Source: an uncultured Cycloclasticus sp. (GTDB lineage: Bacteria > Pseudomonadota > Gammaproteobacteria > Methylococcales > Cycloclasticaceae). Taken from it: a stretch of 34,338 nucleotides of DNA. The first letter of the stretch is position 1, and every line of letters starts with the position of its first letter. The stretch lies in assembly GCA_913060865.1 (NCBI GenBank), contig CAJXTU010000015.1:1-34338 (forward strand), written 5' to 3'. Made by a program: the position numbers and the translations under genes. Of the stretch, positions 1 to 8,778 are shown piece after piece. The notes below the pieces were generated by a model. It saw only the letters and a list, made by a program, of their open reading frames with translations, was not told the DNA's origin and made no database searches.

Positions 1-14
1 CGTGATTTTTTCAT
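1..14 (-). CDS. Start of a gene cut by the window edge
   Basis: On the minus strand an AGGAG ribosome-binding site (plus positions 21-25) is followed six bases later by an ATG at 14, then codons for Lys-Lys-Ser before the window ends. The MKKS opening is typical of a signal peptide, and the next gene on the same strand is an exported VPLPA-CTERM protein. No more than four codons are visible, so no function can be given. Confidence 0.45.
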
Positions 15-282
15 AAAAAACTCCTTTATTTCATTATAAGAATTTTCTACTTAAAGCACCGACTCTTTATTGGGGGGATTACATAATGATGTAAAGTCGG
101 TTGTAGAGGACACATTAATCGGCAATAAAGCATAAGCATGAACGAAGTGCTGTGATCGCTCTATTGATGAATGATAGACACTGTTGCTCAAACAACAGGA
201 CTGCTTTTTATCACAGGGTATATAAGACTAAAATTTACTTTTAGGGTGGGGTTGGATGCTTAAAAATAAAAATATAGGCATT
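15..282. other. Intergenic region with nested inverted repeats
   Basis: No convincing gene lies here. Upstream of the truncated minus-strand gene there is an outer inverted repeat CCGACT (59-64) / AGTCGG (95-100) enclosing an inner one, TTACAT (79-84) / ATGTAA (89-94). These may form an operator or a hairpin in the leader of the minus-strand gene. A weaker CTGTTG/CAACAG pair occurs near 181-198. No -35/-10 pair stands out. Confidence 0.3.
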
Positions 283-309
283 AAAAAAGGGGCAATATGC
301 CCCTTTTTT
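283..309. terminator. Bidirectional rho-independent terminator
   Basis: A GGGGC (289-293) / GCCCC (299-303) stem with an AATAT loop is flanked by an A run on the left and a T run on the right, so it can act on both strands. It lies 16 bases past the stop of the minus-strand VPLPA-CTERM gene, which it most likely terminates. Confidence 0.85.
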
Positions 310-324
310 AATAATTAAATTTGC

Positions 325-966
325 TTATACTTTGTTTTTTCTACGAAAACCCAGAAAGCCTAAAAGTGCAGGGGCAAAAAACCAAATAGCAGCTGGTAGC
401 GGCACGTCTGGTATCCTGCTGCTCAGTAAATACTTCTCACTTTCATCGCCTCCACCGACTTGGTCAATTGATATAAGGTGGAGTCCAGTATTGAATTTTT
501 TCTTTTCAATACTACTTATAAGGTCGTCAAAAGTGTTGTTCGTTTTGTAAAGACCAAAAAAGCTGACCCATTCATTTCTATGATCAACACCATTAGTCAT
601 ATTTTTTTCATTTTTAGAGGTAAATGTTGTGTCAAAAGTAGGGCCGCCAAAATTCCCGCCAGAACCATTTTGGTCAAATAAAACACCAGCAGACTGTTGG
701 TAAAATCCAATCTCAGAAAAAAGAGGTATGGTTGAGTCGTCGAAATAAACCTGTGCTATTGACGAGTTAACGCCAACATTATTGTAAAAAGTAAAGATTG
801 CTTTTGCGCCATCATCATGAACAGCCATTGATAATTGATTGCTGATATCAGTGTCGCCGTTGTTACTATCCTGAGTAAAACTGTATGTGTAAACGCTTGC
901 TGCACTAGCAAAGCTGCTAATAAATATTAAACAAAGAGTTAGTGAGACTGATTGTATTTTTTTCAT
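325..966 (-). CDS. VPLPA-CTERM sorting-domain exported protein
   Basis: About 213 aa, function unknown. An N-terminal signal peptide (MKK, hydrophobic stretch, then SFASA|AS as a likely cleavage site) is followed by a polar, Asn/Ser/Gly-rich body. The protein ends in a textbook VPLPA-CTERM tail: VPLPAAIWFF, a hydrophobic helix, then an Arg-Arg-Lys basic end. In known families such tails are recognised by an exosortase in the inner membrane and go with exopolysaccharide production, so this is probably a secreted or surface-retained matrix protein. An upstream in-frame ATG at 981 would add five residues (MEFNV), but the lysine-rich MKK start at 966 makes the better signal peptide. It is followed by a strong terminator. 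No exosortase is in the window. The galE and rhamnose genes nearby fit a polysaccharide context only loosely. Confidence 0.8.
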   Translation of the reverse strand: MKKIQSVSLTLCLIFISSFASAASVYTYSFTQDSNNGDTDISNQLSMAVHDDGAKAIFTFYNNVGVNSSIAQVYFDDSTIPLFSEIGFYQQSAGVLFDQNGSGGNFGGPTFDTTFTSKNEKNMTNGVDHRNEWVSFFGLYKTNNTFDDLISSIEKKKFNTGLHLISIDQVGGGDESEKYLLSSRIPDVPLPAAIWFFAPALLGFLGFRRKNKV

Positions 967-1051
967 AACATTAAATTCCATTTAAAAGATAATGTTAACT
1001 ATATCACACTATCTGATTGTAGATATTGTACTTTAGTGCTAGTTATGACGA

Positions 1052-1076
1052 TTATAAAAGTAAATTACTTTTATAA
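1052..1076. promoter_or_regulatory. Perfect 12-bp palindrome upstream of the MBL gene
   Basis: TTATAAAAGTAA (1052-1063) and TTACTTTTATAA (1065-1076) are exact reverse complements around one central base. The site lies 38 bases before the metallo-beta-lactamase start and 86 bases upstream of the divergent VPLPA-CTERM gene, where an operator for either gene could sit. There is no T run on either side, so it is not an obvious terminator. The regulator is unknown. Confidence 0.4.
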
Positions 1077-1113
1077 CTAACCCTATAATAAACTTATAAT
1101 ATTACTGGAGCAC

Positions 1114-2508
1114 ATGATGTACAAAATTTCTCACCACGGAGCGGTGACGGGGGTAACGGGGTCTTGCCACCGGTTATCAATTAATGCGAGTGATACGGAT
1201 GCTGCTTTTTCTGTGCTTATTGATTGTGGTTTATTTCAAGGCGCTGAAGCCGAGCAAGATTCACTAACTAAAAAGCAGGTGAATTTCCCCATTGATGATG
1301 TTCGAGCGGTATTGTTAACTCATAGTCATATTGATCATGTGGGTCGCCTGCCTTATTTACTAGCAGCGGGATTTGAGGGGCCTATTTATGCAACAAAGGC
1401 TACGGCTTTATTATTACCCTTGGTGATTGAAGATGCATTGAAAGTTGGCGTAACGCGTAATGCGTCTATCATAGGGTCGGTAATGGCGCGCTTAACCAAG
1501 CAGTTAAAAGGTATTGATTATGGGCAATGGTTTAGCTTGGCCGATAACTTAAAGGCTAAGTTCAAGGTGGCTGGGCATATTATAGGGTCTGCATATATTG
1601 AATTTGATGTGTCTCAGCAACAAAATGTCAGTAAGAAAGTCTCTAAACGTGTTGTGTTTTCGGGTGATTTAGGGGCACCGTACTCACCATTATTAGCAGC
1701 GCCAAAAGCCCCTTACCGTTGTGACGAATTGGTGATTGAAAGTACCTATGGTGATCGTTGCCATGAAAGCCGTGCGAAACGTCGAATAATGTTACAACAA
1801 ACCATTGAGCGGTGTTTGGCTAACGCTGGCACGGTGCTTATTCCAGCTTTTTCTATTGGCCGTACTCAAGAGTTACTGTATGAAATTGAACATATTATTC
1901 ATACCCAAGGTGGTGATTGGAAAAAGGTGGATGTTATTGTGGATTCGCCACTAGCAGCCAGTTTTACCAAGCATTACCGGCAGTTAAAAGACTTGTGGGA
2001 TAAAGAAGCGCAACGAAAATTATCGTCGGGGCGTCACCCCTTATCGTTTGAGCAACTTTTGACTGTTAATTCACATACTGAGCATGAAGCCTTATTGGCA
2101 CGTTTAAAACAAACTGGGCAGCCATCTATAGTAATTGCAGCCAGTGGTATGTGCGCTGGTGGGCGAATGCAAAATTATTTACAAGCGTTGCTGGGAGATA
2201 CGCGAACAGATGTCGTGTTTGTAGGCTATCAGGCCGTGGGCACACCTGGGCGTGATATTCAACAATATGGGCCAGATGGTGGTTATGTTGTTTTTGACGA
2301 CGGTGTTCGTATTGATATTAGGGCGGGGGTTTATACATTAGGCGGATATAGTGCGCACGCAGACCAGAAAGATTTAATTAATTTTGTTAAGCGTATGCGG
2401 CATAAGCCACAGATCATCAGGCTTATACATGGCGATGGTAGCGCGAAAAAAGCATTAAAGTATGAATTTGAACAGCAATTTGATGCACAAGTTATTATTG
2501 CTAGTTAA
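1114..2508 (+). CDS. MBL-fold / beta-CASP RNA-type metallo-hydrolase
   Basis: A 464-aa protein of the RNA/DNA-processing metallo-beta-lactamase group (CPSF73-like, with an RMMBL C-terminus). The metal-binding motif HSHIDHVGRLP starts at about residue 70. Further motifs are GHIIGSA (His), SGDLGAPYSP (Asp ligand), the beta-CASP region with ASGMCAGGRMQNYL, and the C-terminal SAHADQKDL motif supplying the last His. Family members are cytoplasmic endo- or exonucleases; the substrate of this bacterial branch is not settled. Two ATGs are possible, 1114 and 1117; the GGAG at 1107-1110 is better spaced for 1117, which changes the protein by one residue. It is monocistronic and convergent with galE. 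Confidence 0.85.
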   Translation: MMYKISHHGAVTGVTGSCHRLSINASDTDAAFSVLIDCGLFQGAEAEQDSLTKKQVNFPIDDVRAVLLTHSHIDHVGRLPYLLAAGFEGPIYATKATALLLPLVIEDALKVGVTRNASIIGSVMARLTKQLKGIDYGQWFSLADNLKAKFKVAGHIIGSAYIEFDVSQQQNVSKKVSKRVVFSGDLGAPYSPLLAAPKAPYRCDELVIESTYGDRCHESRAKRRIMLQQTIERCLANAGTVLIPAFSIGRTQELLYEIEHIIHTQGGDWKKVDVIVDSPLAASFTKHYRQLKDLWDKEAQRKLSSGRHPLSFEQLLTVNSHTEHEALLARLKQTGQPSIVIAASGMCAGGRMQNYLQALLGDTRTDVVFVGYQAVGTPGRDIQQYGPDGGYVVFDDGVRIDIRAGVYTLGGYSAHADQKDLINFVKRMRHKPQIIRLIHGDGSAKKALKYEFEQQFDAQVIIAS

Positions 2509-2521
2509 GTAGGGTTTGAGT

Positions 2522-2553
2522 TGTTGGGCTTAAAAAACTCAGCCCAACCTACA
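2522..2553 (-). repeat. Palindromic intergenic repeat, copy A
   Basis: Read on the minus strand, this 32-base element starts TGTAGGTTGGGCT and ends AAGCCCAACA, with the GTTGGGCT/AGCCCAAC arms pairing. A related copy in the opposite orientation lies 27 bases away (2580-2609). Both sit between the convergent MBL and galE genes, where such hairpins often serve as bidirectional terminators. Confidence 0.6.
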
Positions 2554-2579
2554 AAATTCCCTTAATAATCCCCATAAAT

Positions 2580-2609
2580 TAGGTTGGTGCTGACGCAGGA
2601 AGCCCAACA
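2580..2609 (+). repeat. Palindromic intergenic repeat, copy B
   Basis: TAGGTTGGTGCTGACGCAGG followed by AAGCCCAACA resembles copy A at both ends (TAGGTTGG and AAGCCCAACA) but has a diverged centre. It is inverted relative to copy A. Repeats of the AGGTTGGGCT...AGCCCAAC type are scattered in many proteobacterial genomes. Confidence 0.55.
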
Positions 2610-2635
2610 AACATGGGTTAAATTAACGATTCGAC

Positions 2636-3670
2636 TTAGCTTTTATAACCCTTTGGGTTTAAGCTTTGCCAGTGCCAGCTATCTTTAACCATATCCTCTA
2701 ATTGCTGTGTTGCTTGCCAATTAAGCTCTTTTTTGGCGCGGCTAACATCGGCGTAGCAGGCGGCTACATCACCGGCGCGACGAGGGACGATTTCATACGG
2801 TACGTCTACGTGATTAACCTTGCTAAAAGCTTTTACCATATCTAATACGCTAATACCGTTGCCAGTACCAAGGTTATAGGCTTGCACACCTTTAATGCCT
2901 TCACTAGATAATAATTTTTCTACCGCTTTAAGGTGCCCTTTGGCAAGGTCAACCACATGAATGTAGTCTCTTACACCTGTGCCATCATGAGTGTTGTAAT
3001 CGTTGCCAAAAATGGCGAGTTGCTGCCGCCTGCCAATAGCAGTTTGGGTAATAAAAGGCATGAGATTATTAGGTGTGTCATTTGGGTCTTCGCCGATCAT
3101 ACCCGACGGGTGTGCACCAACAGGGTTGAAATAGCGCAGTAAAGCTATGGACCAAGGGGCTGTTTTATTAAGCACATCGGCGGCGGGTAGGTCGCCGAGC
3201 ATTTGTTCAATAATAAGCTTTGAGCGCCCATAAGGGTTGGTGGCCGATAAGGGCATATCTTCAGTCAGCGGCAGCTTGCTTGGGTCACCATAAACGGTGG
3301 CTGATGAACTAAATACCAAATTTTTACACTTAGCCGCTTGCATCGCTTGGGCTAATACCAAGGTGCTATTAAGGTTGTTATCATAGTATTCCAGTGGCAT
3401 CGCACAAGACTCGCCAACAGCTTTAAGGCCCGCAAAATGGATAACAGCGTCAATAGGGTGCTGTTCAAATATGTCTTTCATTACCGCGGCATCACGGACA
3501 TCACCTTTAATAAAGCGGAGTGTTTCCCCCGTGATTTGTTGTACGCGGTTTAATGACTCTTCACTGGCATTTGATAAATTATCAATGGCTAGTACCTCGT
3601 AGCCAGCTTGTAATAATTCTATGCAGGTATGTGATGCAATATACCCTGCTCCGCCAGTGACTAAAATCAT
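2636..3670 (-). CDS. galE: UDP-glucose 4-epimerase
   Basis: A 344-aa extended short-chain dehydrogenase that interconverts UDP-glucose and UDP-galactose using tightly bound NAD. The N-terminal Rossmann motif [10 protein letters not shown] is GalE-type, SSSATVYG supplies the catalytic Ser/Thr, and YGRSK holds the Tyr-Lys pair. The C-terminal substrate region includes [11 protein letters not shown] and [13 protein letters not shown]. Length matches GalE (about 338). The start follows AAAGGATGAATAA. It is divergent from the rhamnose operon, with 157 bases between the genes, so UDP-galactose and dTDP-rhamnose supply may be co-regulated for surface polysaccharide. Confidence 0.95.
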   Translation of the reverse strand: MILVTGGAGYIASHTCIELLQAGYEVLAIDNLSNASEESLNRVQQITGETLRFIKGDVRDAAVMKDIFEQHPIDAVIHFAGLKAVGESCAMPLEYYDNNLNSTLVLAQAMQAAKCKNLVFSSSATVYGDPSKLPLTEDMPLSATNPYGRSKLIIEQMLGDLPAADVLNKTAPWSIALLRYFNPVGAHPSGMIGEDPNDTPNNLMPFITQTAIGRRQQLAIFGNDYNTHDGTGVRDYIHVVDLAKGHLKAVEKLLSSEGIKGVQAYNLGTGNGISVLDMVKAFSKVNHVDVPYEIVPRRAGDVAACYADVSRAKKELNWQATQQLEDMVKDSWHWQSLNPKGYKS

Positions 3671-3827
3671 TTATTCATCCTTTAACAAAAGATTTAGTAT
3701 AACGTGTTCATTGGTTTTAGATAAGAGATGGCGTCGTTATAAAAAGTTTGAAATTAGGGTGAAAAGTTTCAGTATTAATGGAAGCTACTATAAAATACTG
3801 GCTGACATTAATAAAAGGGAGTGTACG

Positions 3828-4712
3828 TTGAAAGGGATTGTATTAGCAGGCGGGAGTGGTACACGTTTGTACCCCATCACACGTGGTGTATCTAAGCAGC
3901 TTGTGCCGCTTTATGATAAACCGATGATTTACTACCCAATATCTGTCTTAATGCTAGCGGGTATTACAGAGATTTTGATCATCACAACACCGGAAGATCA
4001 AGCTAGTTTTCAGCGCTTATTAGGCGATGGAGCTGAACTGGGTGTTCGTTTTGAATATGTTGTGCAACCTTCACCCGATGGTTTGGCGCAAGCGTTTATT
4101 TTAGGCGAGGACTTTATTGGTGGCGATGATGTGTGCTTGGTACTGGGTGATAATATTTATCATGGCCACGATTTAACAAGTATGCTCGCTAATGCCGTTA
4201 AAAATGTAAGTGCGCAAAATTGCGCGACGGTTTTTGGCTATCGGGTTGCTGACCCAGAGCGCTATGGTGTAGCGGAATTTGATGCTGAAGGCAAAGTGAT
4301 TAGTTTGGCTGAGAAACCTGAGCAGCCTAAAAGCAATTATGCGGTGACCGGTTTATATTTTTACCCGAATGATGTGGTTCAAAAAGCGAAATCGGTGGTG
4401 CCTTCGCATCGTGGTGAACTTGAAATTACATCGGTGAACCAACTTTATCTGGAAGAAGAACGCTTAAAGGTAGAGCTGATGGGGCGCGGTTACGCTTGGT
4501 TAGACACGGGCACCCATGAAAGCTTGTTGGAAGCGGCTCAATTCATTGAGATTATAGAAAAGCGTCAAGGTTTGAAGGTGGCCTGTTTGGAGGAAATTGC
4601 ATTTGAGCAAGGCTATATTAATAAGGAGCAGCTTGTGGCTTTAGCCCAACCGTTGGCTAAAAATCAGTACGGCCAGTACTTGCTTCGGTGTGCAGAAGAA
4701 GCGGGTGTGTAA
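3828..4712 (+). CDS. rfbA: Glucose-1-phosphate thymidylyltransferase
   Basis: A 294-aa RmlA enzyme that makes dTDP-glucose from dTTP and glucose 1-phosphate, the first step towards dTDP-L-rhamnose. The N-terminal nucleotide-binding signature [13 protein letters not shown] is intact, followed by [16 protein letters not shown] and [18 protein letters not shown]. The open frame extends 69 codons further upstream, but the family begins exactly at (M)KGIVLAGG, which here is encoded from a TTG at 3828 with AGGGAG at 3815-3820. I therefore choose the rare TTG start. Its stop codon overlaps the rfbC start by one base (TAATG), so translational coupling is likely. First gene of the rfbACDB operon. Confidence 0.95.
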   Translation: MKGIVLAGGSGTRLYPITRGVSKQLVPLYDKPMIYYPISVLMLAGITEILIITTPEDQASFQRLLGDGAELGVRFEYVVQPSPDGLAQAFILGEDFIGGDDVCLVLGDNIYHGHDLTSMLANAVKNVSAQNCATVFGYRVADPERYGVAEFDAEGKVISLAEKPEQPKSNYAVTGLYFYPNDVVQKAKSVVPSHRGELEITSVNQLYLEEERLKVELMGRGYAWLDTGTHESLLEAAQFIEIIEKRQGLKVACLEEIAFEQGYINKEQLVALAQPLAKNQYGQYLLRCAEEAGV

Positions 4713-5287
4713 TGCGATTTATTAGGCAATCTATCCCAGATATTATTATTGTAGAACCACAAGTGCACGGCGATGAGCGTGGTTATTTTGTAGAAACATT
4801 TCGACACGACTTGTTTGAAGAGGCGGTTGGTTATGCCGTTAATTTTGTACAAGATAATGAATCAAAATCCTCAAAAGGGGTGTTAAGGGGCTTACATTTT
4901 CAATTAGCACCGCATGCACAAAGTAAGTTAGTACGTGTTATTGAAGGCAGTGTGCTTGATGTGGCTGTTGATATTCGTGTGGGTAGCCCTACTTTTGGGC
5001 AACATGTTGCGGTTGAGTTATCTGGGAAGAATAAACGACAAGTGTTTGTTCCTAGAGGTTTTGCACATGGTTTTGTCGTGCTGAGTGATACAGCAACGTT
5101 TGCTTATAAAGTTGACAATTACTACTCACCAGAGTGTGACCGTGGTATGGCCTTTGATGACCCGCAATTAAATATTGATTGGCGTTTACCGAGTGAGCAG
5201 TTGATGCTCTCTGGTAAAGACACAAAGCAACCTTTATTCAAGCTATTACCTGAATGTTTTCATTATTCAACAAATTACTATGCCTAA
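4712..5287 (+). CDS. rfbC: dTDP-4-dehydrorhamnose 3,5-epimerase
   Basis: A 191-aa cupin-fold RmlC, catalysing double epimerisation at C3 and C5 of dTDP-4-keto-6-deoxyglucose. Characteristic segments are HGDERGYFVETF, VQDNESKSSKGVLRGLHFQ (with the catalytic His), VDIRVGSPTFG, and PRGFAHGFVVLSD. Length matches the family (about 180-190). The ATG at 4712 shares its first base with the rfbA stop; an in-frame start 24 bases upstream would only add a non-conserved MCRRSGCV. The gene overlaps rfbD by 8 bases. Confidence 0.95.
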   Translation: MRFIRQSIPDIIIVEPQVHGDERGYFVETFRHDLFEEAVGYAVNFVQDNESKSSKGVLRGLHFQLAPHAQSKLVRVIEGSVLDVAVDIRVGSPTFGQHVAVELSGKNKRQVFVPRGFAHGFVVLSDTATFAYKVDNYYSPECDRGMAFDDPQLNIDWRLPSEQLMLSGKDTKQPLFKLLPECFHYSTNYYA

Positions 5288-6161
5288 AACGATTATAGTC
5301 ACCGGCGGCAGTGGTCAGTTAGGGCAGTCATTACGTGGTTTAGTTGGAAGTGAGGTGGGTTGCCAGTATCTATTTCCAAGCCGTGAGCAGTTGGATTTAA
5401 CTGACTCAGTGAGTATTGATGCTTTTTTTGAGGAAAAGACGTTCGACATAATTATAAATTGTGCGGCACATACAGCAGTTGATCAGGCAGAGTCAGAACC
5501 TGAATTGGCTGATCAAGTTAACCATTTGGCCGTTAAAAAGTTGGCTAAAATTGCATCAAGCCGACAGGTAAGGTTTATTCATATTTCAACCGATTATGTG
5601 TTCAACGGTGAAAACTTTAAACCCTATATTGAAAGCGATGAAGTAGCACCGCAAGGCGTATACGGTTTAAGCAAATTAAGGGGTGAGCAGGCGGTGGAGG
5701 CGAGTATGCCAACTAATGCCGTCATTATTCGCACCAGTTGGGTATATTCTGAATTTGGCAATAATTTTGTTAAAACGATGCTCAAATTAGGTGAGCAGCG
5801 TGAGAAGTTGAACGTTATTTATGACCAAGTAGGTACGCCCACATATGCAGGAGATTTGGCGCAAGCAATCATCCATATTGTGAACGCTGAAGGATTTAAC
5901 CAGCCTGAATTTGGAACGGCGGTTTATCACTATAGTAATGAAGGGGTTTGTAGTTGGTATGATTTTGCCAACGCAATATTTGAATTAAGCGCAATAGATT
6001 GCCGTGTTGGGCCGATTGAAACGAAAGATTACCCCACCCCCGCGAAACGCCCCCATTATAGTGTGCTGAATAAAGCTAAAATAAAACGAACGTACGCGAT
6101 GCGTATTCCCTATTGGAAAGAAGCACTACAACGCTGTTTGTATGCATTAAAGGAAAAATAA
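5280..6161 (+). CDS. rfbD: dTDP-4-dehydrorhamnose reductase
   Basis: A 293-aa RmlD, the last step, reducing dTDP-4-keto-rhamnose to dTDP-L-rhamnose with NAD(P)H. It has the N-terminal GGSGQLGQSL Rossmann motif, NCAAHTAVDQAE, STDYVFNG, and the catalytic YGLSK Tyr-Lys motif. Also present is RTSWVYSEFGNNFVKTM. The start lies inside the end of rfbC, again suggesting coupled translation. Only three bases separate its stop from rfbB. Confidence 0.95.
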   Translation: MPKTIIVTGGSGQLGQSLRGLVGSEVGCQYLFPSREQLDLTDSVSIDAFFEEKTFDIIINCAAHTAVDQAESEPELADQVNHLAVKKLAKIASSRQVRFIHISTDYVFNGENFKPYIESDEVAPQGVYGLSKLRGEQAVEASMPTNAVIIRTSWVYSEFGNNFVKTMLKLGEQREKLNVIYDQVGTPTYAGDLAQAIIHIVNAEGFNQPEFGTAVYHYSNEGVCSWYDFANAIFELSAIDCRVGPIETKDYPTPAKRPHYSVLNKAKIKRTYAMRIPYWKEALQRCLYALKEK

Positions 6162-6164
6162 TTC

Positions 6165-7232
6165 ATGAAAACAATCTTGGTGACCGGCGGAGCCGGTTTT
6201 ATCGGGTCGGCCGTCATCCGTCATTTAATTAATGACACGGATTATAACGTTGTCAATGTTGATAAATTAACTTATGCAGGCAATCTGGAGTCGCTGGAAT
6301 CGGTAAGTGATAACAGCCGTTATACTTTTGAACACGTGGATATCTGTGATGCGACTGAGATAAAGCGTGTCTTTAAACAGCATCAACCGGATATCGTGAT
6401 GCACCTTGCAGCGGAGTCACATGTCGATCGTTCCATTGATGGGCCTGGAGAGTTTATTCAAACGAATATTGTGGGTACATACAATTTATTGGAGCAAGCG
6501 AGGCATTACTGGGCCGCGTTAGGCGATGCTAAAAAGGTGGGATTCCGTTTTCATCATATTTCAACGGATGAGGTGTATGGTGACTTGGAAGGTACGGATG
6601 ATTTGTTTACTGAGGAAACACCGTATGCACCCAGTTCGCCTTATTCAGCCAGTAAAGCCAGTTCTGATCATCTCGTTCGCGCATGGTACAGAACCTTTGA
6701 TTTTCCAACAATTATTACCAATTGCTCAAACAACTACGGGCCGTATCATTTTCCAGAGAAACTGATTCCTTTGGTTATTTTAAATGCGTTGGCGGGTAAA
6801 CCGTTGCCTGTTTATGGGAAAGGTAATCAGGTTCGGGACTGGTTGTATGTAGACGATCACGCGAGAGCCTTGGTGTTGGTGGCGACGACAGGTGAGATAG
6901 CGGAGACCTATAATATTGGTGGCCACAACGAAAAACAAAATATCGATGTGGTTAAAACGATTTGTCATCTACTAGAAGAGCTAGCACCAAATAGACCCGA
7001 GGGTGTTAATGCCTACGAAGAGCTGATTACATTTGTCACTGACCGGGTGGGGCATGATGTTCGCTACGCGATAGACGCCGGTAAGATTCAACAGGAGTTG
7101 AGTTGGGTGCCAGAAGAAACCTTTGAAACTGGACTTCGTAAAACGGTTAAATGGTATCTTGAAAATCAACAGTGGTGCAGTAATGTACAAGATGGAAGTT
7201 ACAAACAAGAACGTTTGGGTATAGTTGGGTGA
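6165..7232 (+). CDS. rfbB: dTDP-glucose 4,6-dehydratase
   Basis: A 355-aa RmlB that converts dTDP-glucose to dTDP-4-keto-6-deoxyglucose, the second pathway step. Seen are [15 protein letters not shown] (NAD binding), [21 protein letters not shown] with the catalytic Asp-Glu pair, [15 protein letters not shown] (Tyr-Lys), [17 protein letters not shown], and [19 protein letters not shown] precedes the ATG. It closes the four-gene set. No clear terminator follows directly; the nearest hairpin is at about 7684. Confidence 0.95.
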   Translation: MKTILVTGGAGFIGSAVIRHLINDTDYNVVNVDKLTYAGNLESLESVSDNSRYTFEHVDICDATEIKRVFKQHQPDIVMHLAAESHVDRSIDGPGEFIQTNIVGTYNLLEQARHYWAALGDAKKVGFRFHHISTDEVYGDLEGTDDLFTEETPYAPSSPYSASKASSDHLVRAWYRTFDFPTIITNCSNNYGPYHFPEKLIPLVILNALAGKPLPVYGKGNQVRDWLYVDDHARALVLVATTGEIAETYNIGGHNEKQNIDVVKTICHLLEELAPNRPEGVNAYEELITFVTDRVGHDVRYAIDAGKIQQELSWVPEETFETGLRKTVKWYLENQQWCSNVQDGSYKQERLGIVG

Positions 7233-7937
7233 GGTTGACGGTAGTTAGATAAGATCTTTGGGCAAAAAGGGAGTCCATGTTTTTTAACTTCTAAAACTTA
7301 ATAAAACGTTTGTTAATACGGTGGTGTATTTGCTTTAGTGTTGAGTTTCTAATTTTATTTAACAGAGTGATAAAGATGGTTGAAAGGCGTGTTAACCAGC
7401 TGAGAAATAAACGAAGCTTAAAAAAATTAAGCCGCACTGCTCCAGAGTCAGTGCTGTATTTCATCAATAGCTGTATGCGGATGTGCTGCTATATGTAGTT
7501 GTCGAGTTTTTTTAACCACAGTTTGTCTTCAGGGTAGTAGTTTTTTTTCAACAACATTTGTCGAAAAGGCACTGTTATGCGGATGAGGGCAGACTTGTCT
7601 GTAATGCCCGTGCAATCAATAATTTTAGTTTTACTGAATAATTAGTAGTCTGCCTGTAGTAACCACTCAGTCTTTTTGTTGACTAAAAGGCTTACCATTT
7701 TAATTGGTAAGGCTTTTATGGAGGGCTATCTTAAATGTTGCAGGTTCAACCCTCTTACTCCCCGAACAAAATTTTAAATATGCATCATGTTTAATAAAAA
7801 TTTCACTTGTAACGTAATACAGGTGAATTAATTTTGATTTGAGTTTCTTGCTGCATTAGTTTTCTTAAACGAGTGCTCTTCCTTTTTTCGTTTAGTAAAT
7901 AGTTATGAGCGTTGATTTAATGCCTAAAGCGGTCTAG
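7233..7937. other. Gene-poor stretch downstream of rfbB
   Basis: I see no convincing coding region. The longest open frame (7310-7498, 62 codons) has no ribosome-binding site and no recognisable protein. Two structures are visible: a GGGCA...TGCCC hairpin near 7586-7610, and an imperfect stem AAAAGGCTTACCA / TGGTAAGGCTTTT around 7684-7717 with one internal mismatch. The second could be a late terminator of the rfb operon or the end of a small RNA. Confidence 0.35.
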
Positions 7938-7984
7938 GCACAATTATGGTGCGGCGCGGCAATTTTGGCGGTCATGCATGGTGC
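7938..7984 (+). promoter_or_regulatory. Paired NtrC-like enhancer sites upstream of cynS
   Basis: Site 1 at 7938-7952 reads GCACAATTATGGTGC, a near-ideal GCAC-N7-GTGC NtrC site. Site 2 at 7970-7984 (GGTCATGCATGGTGC) keeps the right half and has a poor left half. Their centres are exactly 32 bp apart, the spacing of the two NtrC sites at the enterobacterial glnA promoter. They lie about 240-275 bases upstream of the expected cynS transcription start, within reach of an enhancer-binding protein. Confidence 0.65.
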
Positions 7985-8190
7985 ATAAAGCTTTTTTCCC
8001 CGGCTGATTTATCAGGTTAAGTTAAGCAAATAATTTTTCTTGGAGCCACTACGGTAATAACGAAGTACTACTTAGTTGCTAGTTTAATAGTTCTTAAGGC
8101 TGTATTCGTTTGCCCTACGAGGCTTTTACGACATTGCCTTCTTAGATCTAATTTATGTTCTATATCTAGTTATAAATATAAAAATTTCTT

Positions 8191-8207
8191 TTGGCATAGC
8201 TATTGCA
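8191..8207 (+). promoter_or_regulatory. Sigma-54 (-24/-12) promoter of cynS
   Basis: TTGGCAT-AGCTA-TTGCA has the invariant GG (8193-8194) and GC (8205-8206) ten bases apart, matching the RpoN consensus TGGCAY-N5-TTGCW. Transcription would begin near 8218, giving an 82-base leader before cynS. Together with the upstream NtrC-like pair this points to induction by nitrogen limitation. Confidence 0.85.
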
Positions 8208-8299
8208 CTTAAGTAAATACATGCGAATGAAGCCTGTAATAAGGGCCTTTTTATGACTGGCCTATTTTTATTATGTTGAACTTTAATAAGGAATTAATT

Positions 8300-8743
8300 A
8301 TGACACGCAACGAAGTAACCGAATTAATCATCTTGCAAAAATCGGTTAAAGCTTTGACTTGGCCTCAACTCGCTGAAGCCATTGGCATGAGTAAAGAGTG
8401 GACGACAGCGGCTCTATTAGGGCAGATGACGCTAACTAAAGAACAAGCCGATACCATAGGTGCATTGCTTGATTTACCTGGACAGGCGGTTGTGCAACTA
8501 CAGGTCGTTCCATACAAAGGTTCATTACCGACAGCGGTTCCTACAGACCCACTTATTTATCGTTTCTATGAACTCGTTAATGTTTATGGGACGACTTTTA
8601 AGGAGCTCATTCATGAGGAGTTTGGCGATGGAATTATGAGTGCCATTGACTTCAGCATGGACCTTAAACGCGAACCCGACCCAAAAGGTGATCGTGTAAA
8701 TATCGTGATGAGCGGAAAGTTCCTTCCCTATAAAAGCTACTAA
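8300..8743 (+). CDS. cynS: Cyanate hydratase (cyanase)
   Basis: A 147-aa cytoplasmic enzyme that decomposes cyanate with bicarbonate to ammonia and CO2, letting the cell use cyanate as a nitrogen source or detoxify it. The N-terminal helical domain (LTWPQLAEAIGMSKEWTTAALLGQ) precedes the catalytic C-terminal domain. The active-site residues are all present: Arg and Glu in IYRFYELVNVYG (E. coli R96/E99) and Ser in IMSAIDF (S122). The frame opens nine codons earlier, but AAGGAA spaced seven bases from the ATG at 8300 and the family's usual MTRNEV-type start decide the position. The FNT gene follows after 35 bases. No carbonic anhydrase (CynT) or CynR is present. Confidence 0.95.
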   Translation: MTRNEVTELIILQKSVKALTWPQLAEAIGMSKEWTTAALLGQMTLTKEQADTIGALLDLPGQAVVQLQVVPYKGSLPTAVPTDPLIYRFYELVNVYGTTFKELIHEEFGDGIMSAIDFSMDLKREPDPKGDRVNIVMSGKFLPYKSY

Positions 8744-8778
8744 CAATTTAACTAACTGTAAAAACTGGAGTATATGAA

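Noticed and set aside
3621-3827. 69-codon upstream extension of rfbA
   Set aside because: The extension covers the galE-rfbA intergenic region and part of galE and is not RmlA-like; the TTG at 3828 with AGGGAG matches the family start.
7310-7498. 62-codon open frame downstream of rfbB
   Set aside because: No ribosome-binding site, cysteine- and basic-rich sequence without recognisable family, and no neighbours to support it.
7730-7775. tRNA 3'-end-like stretch (GGTTCAACCCTC)
   Set aside because: The T-arm stem does not pair properly, there is no anticodon arm, and no CCA end; treated as chance.
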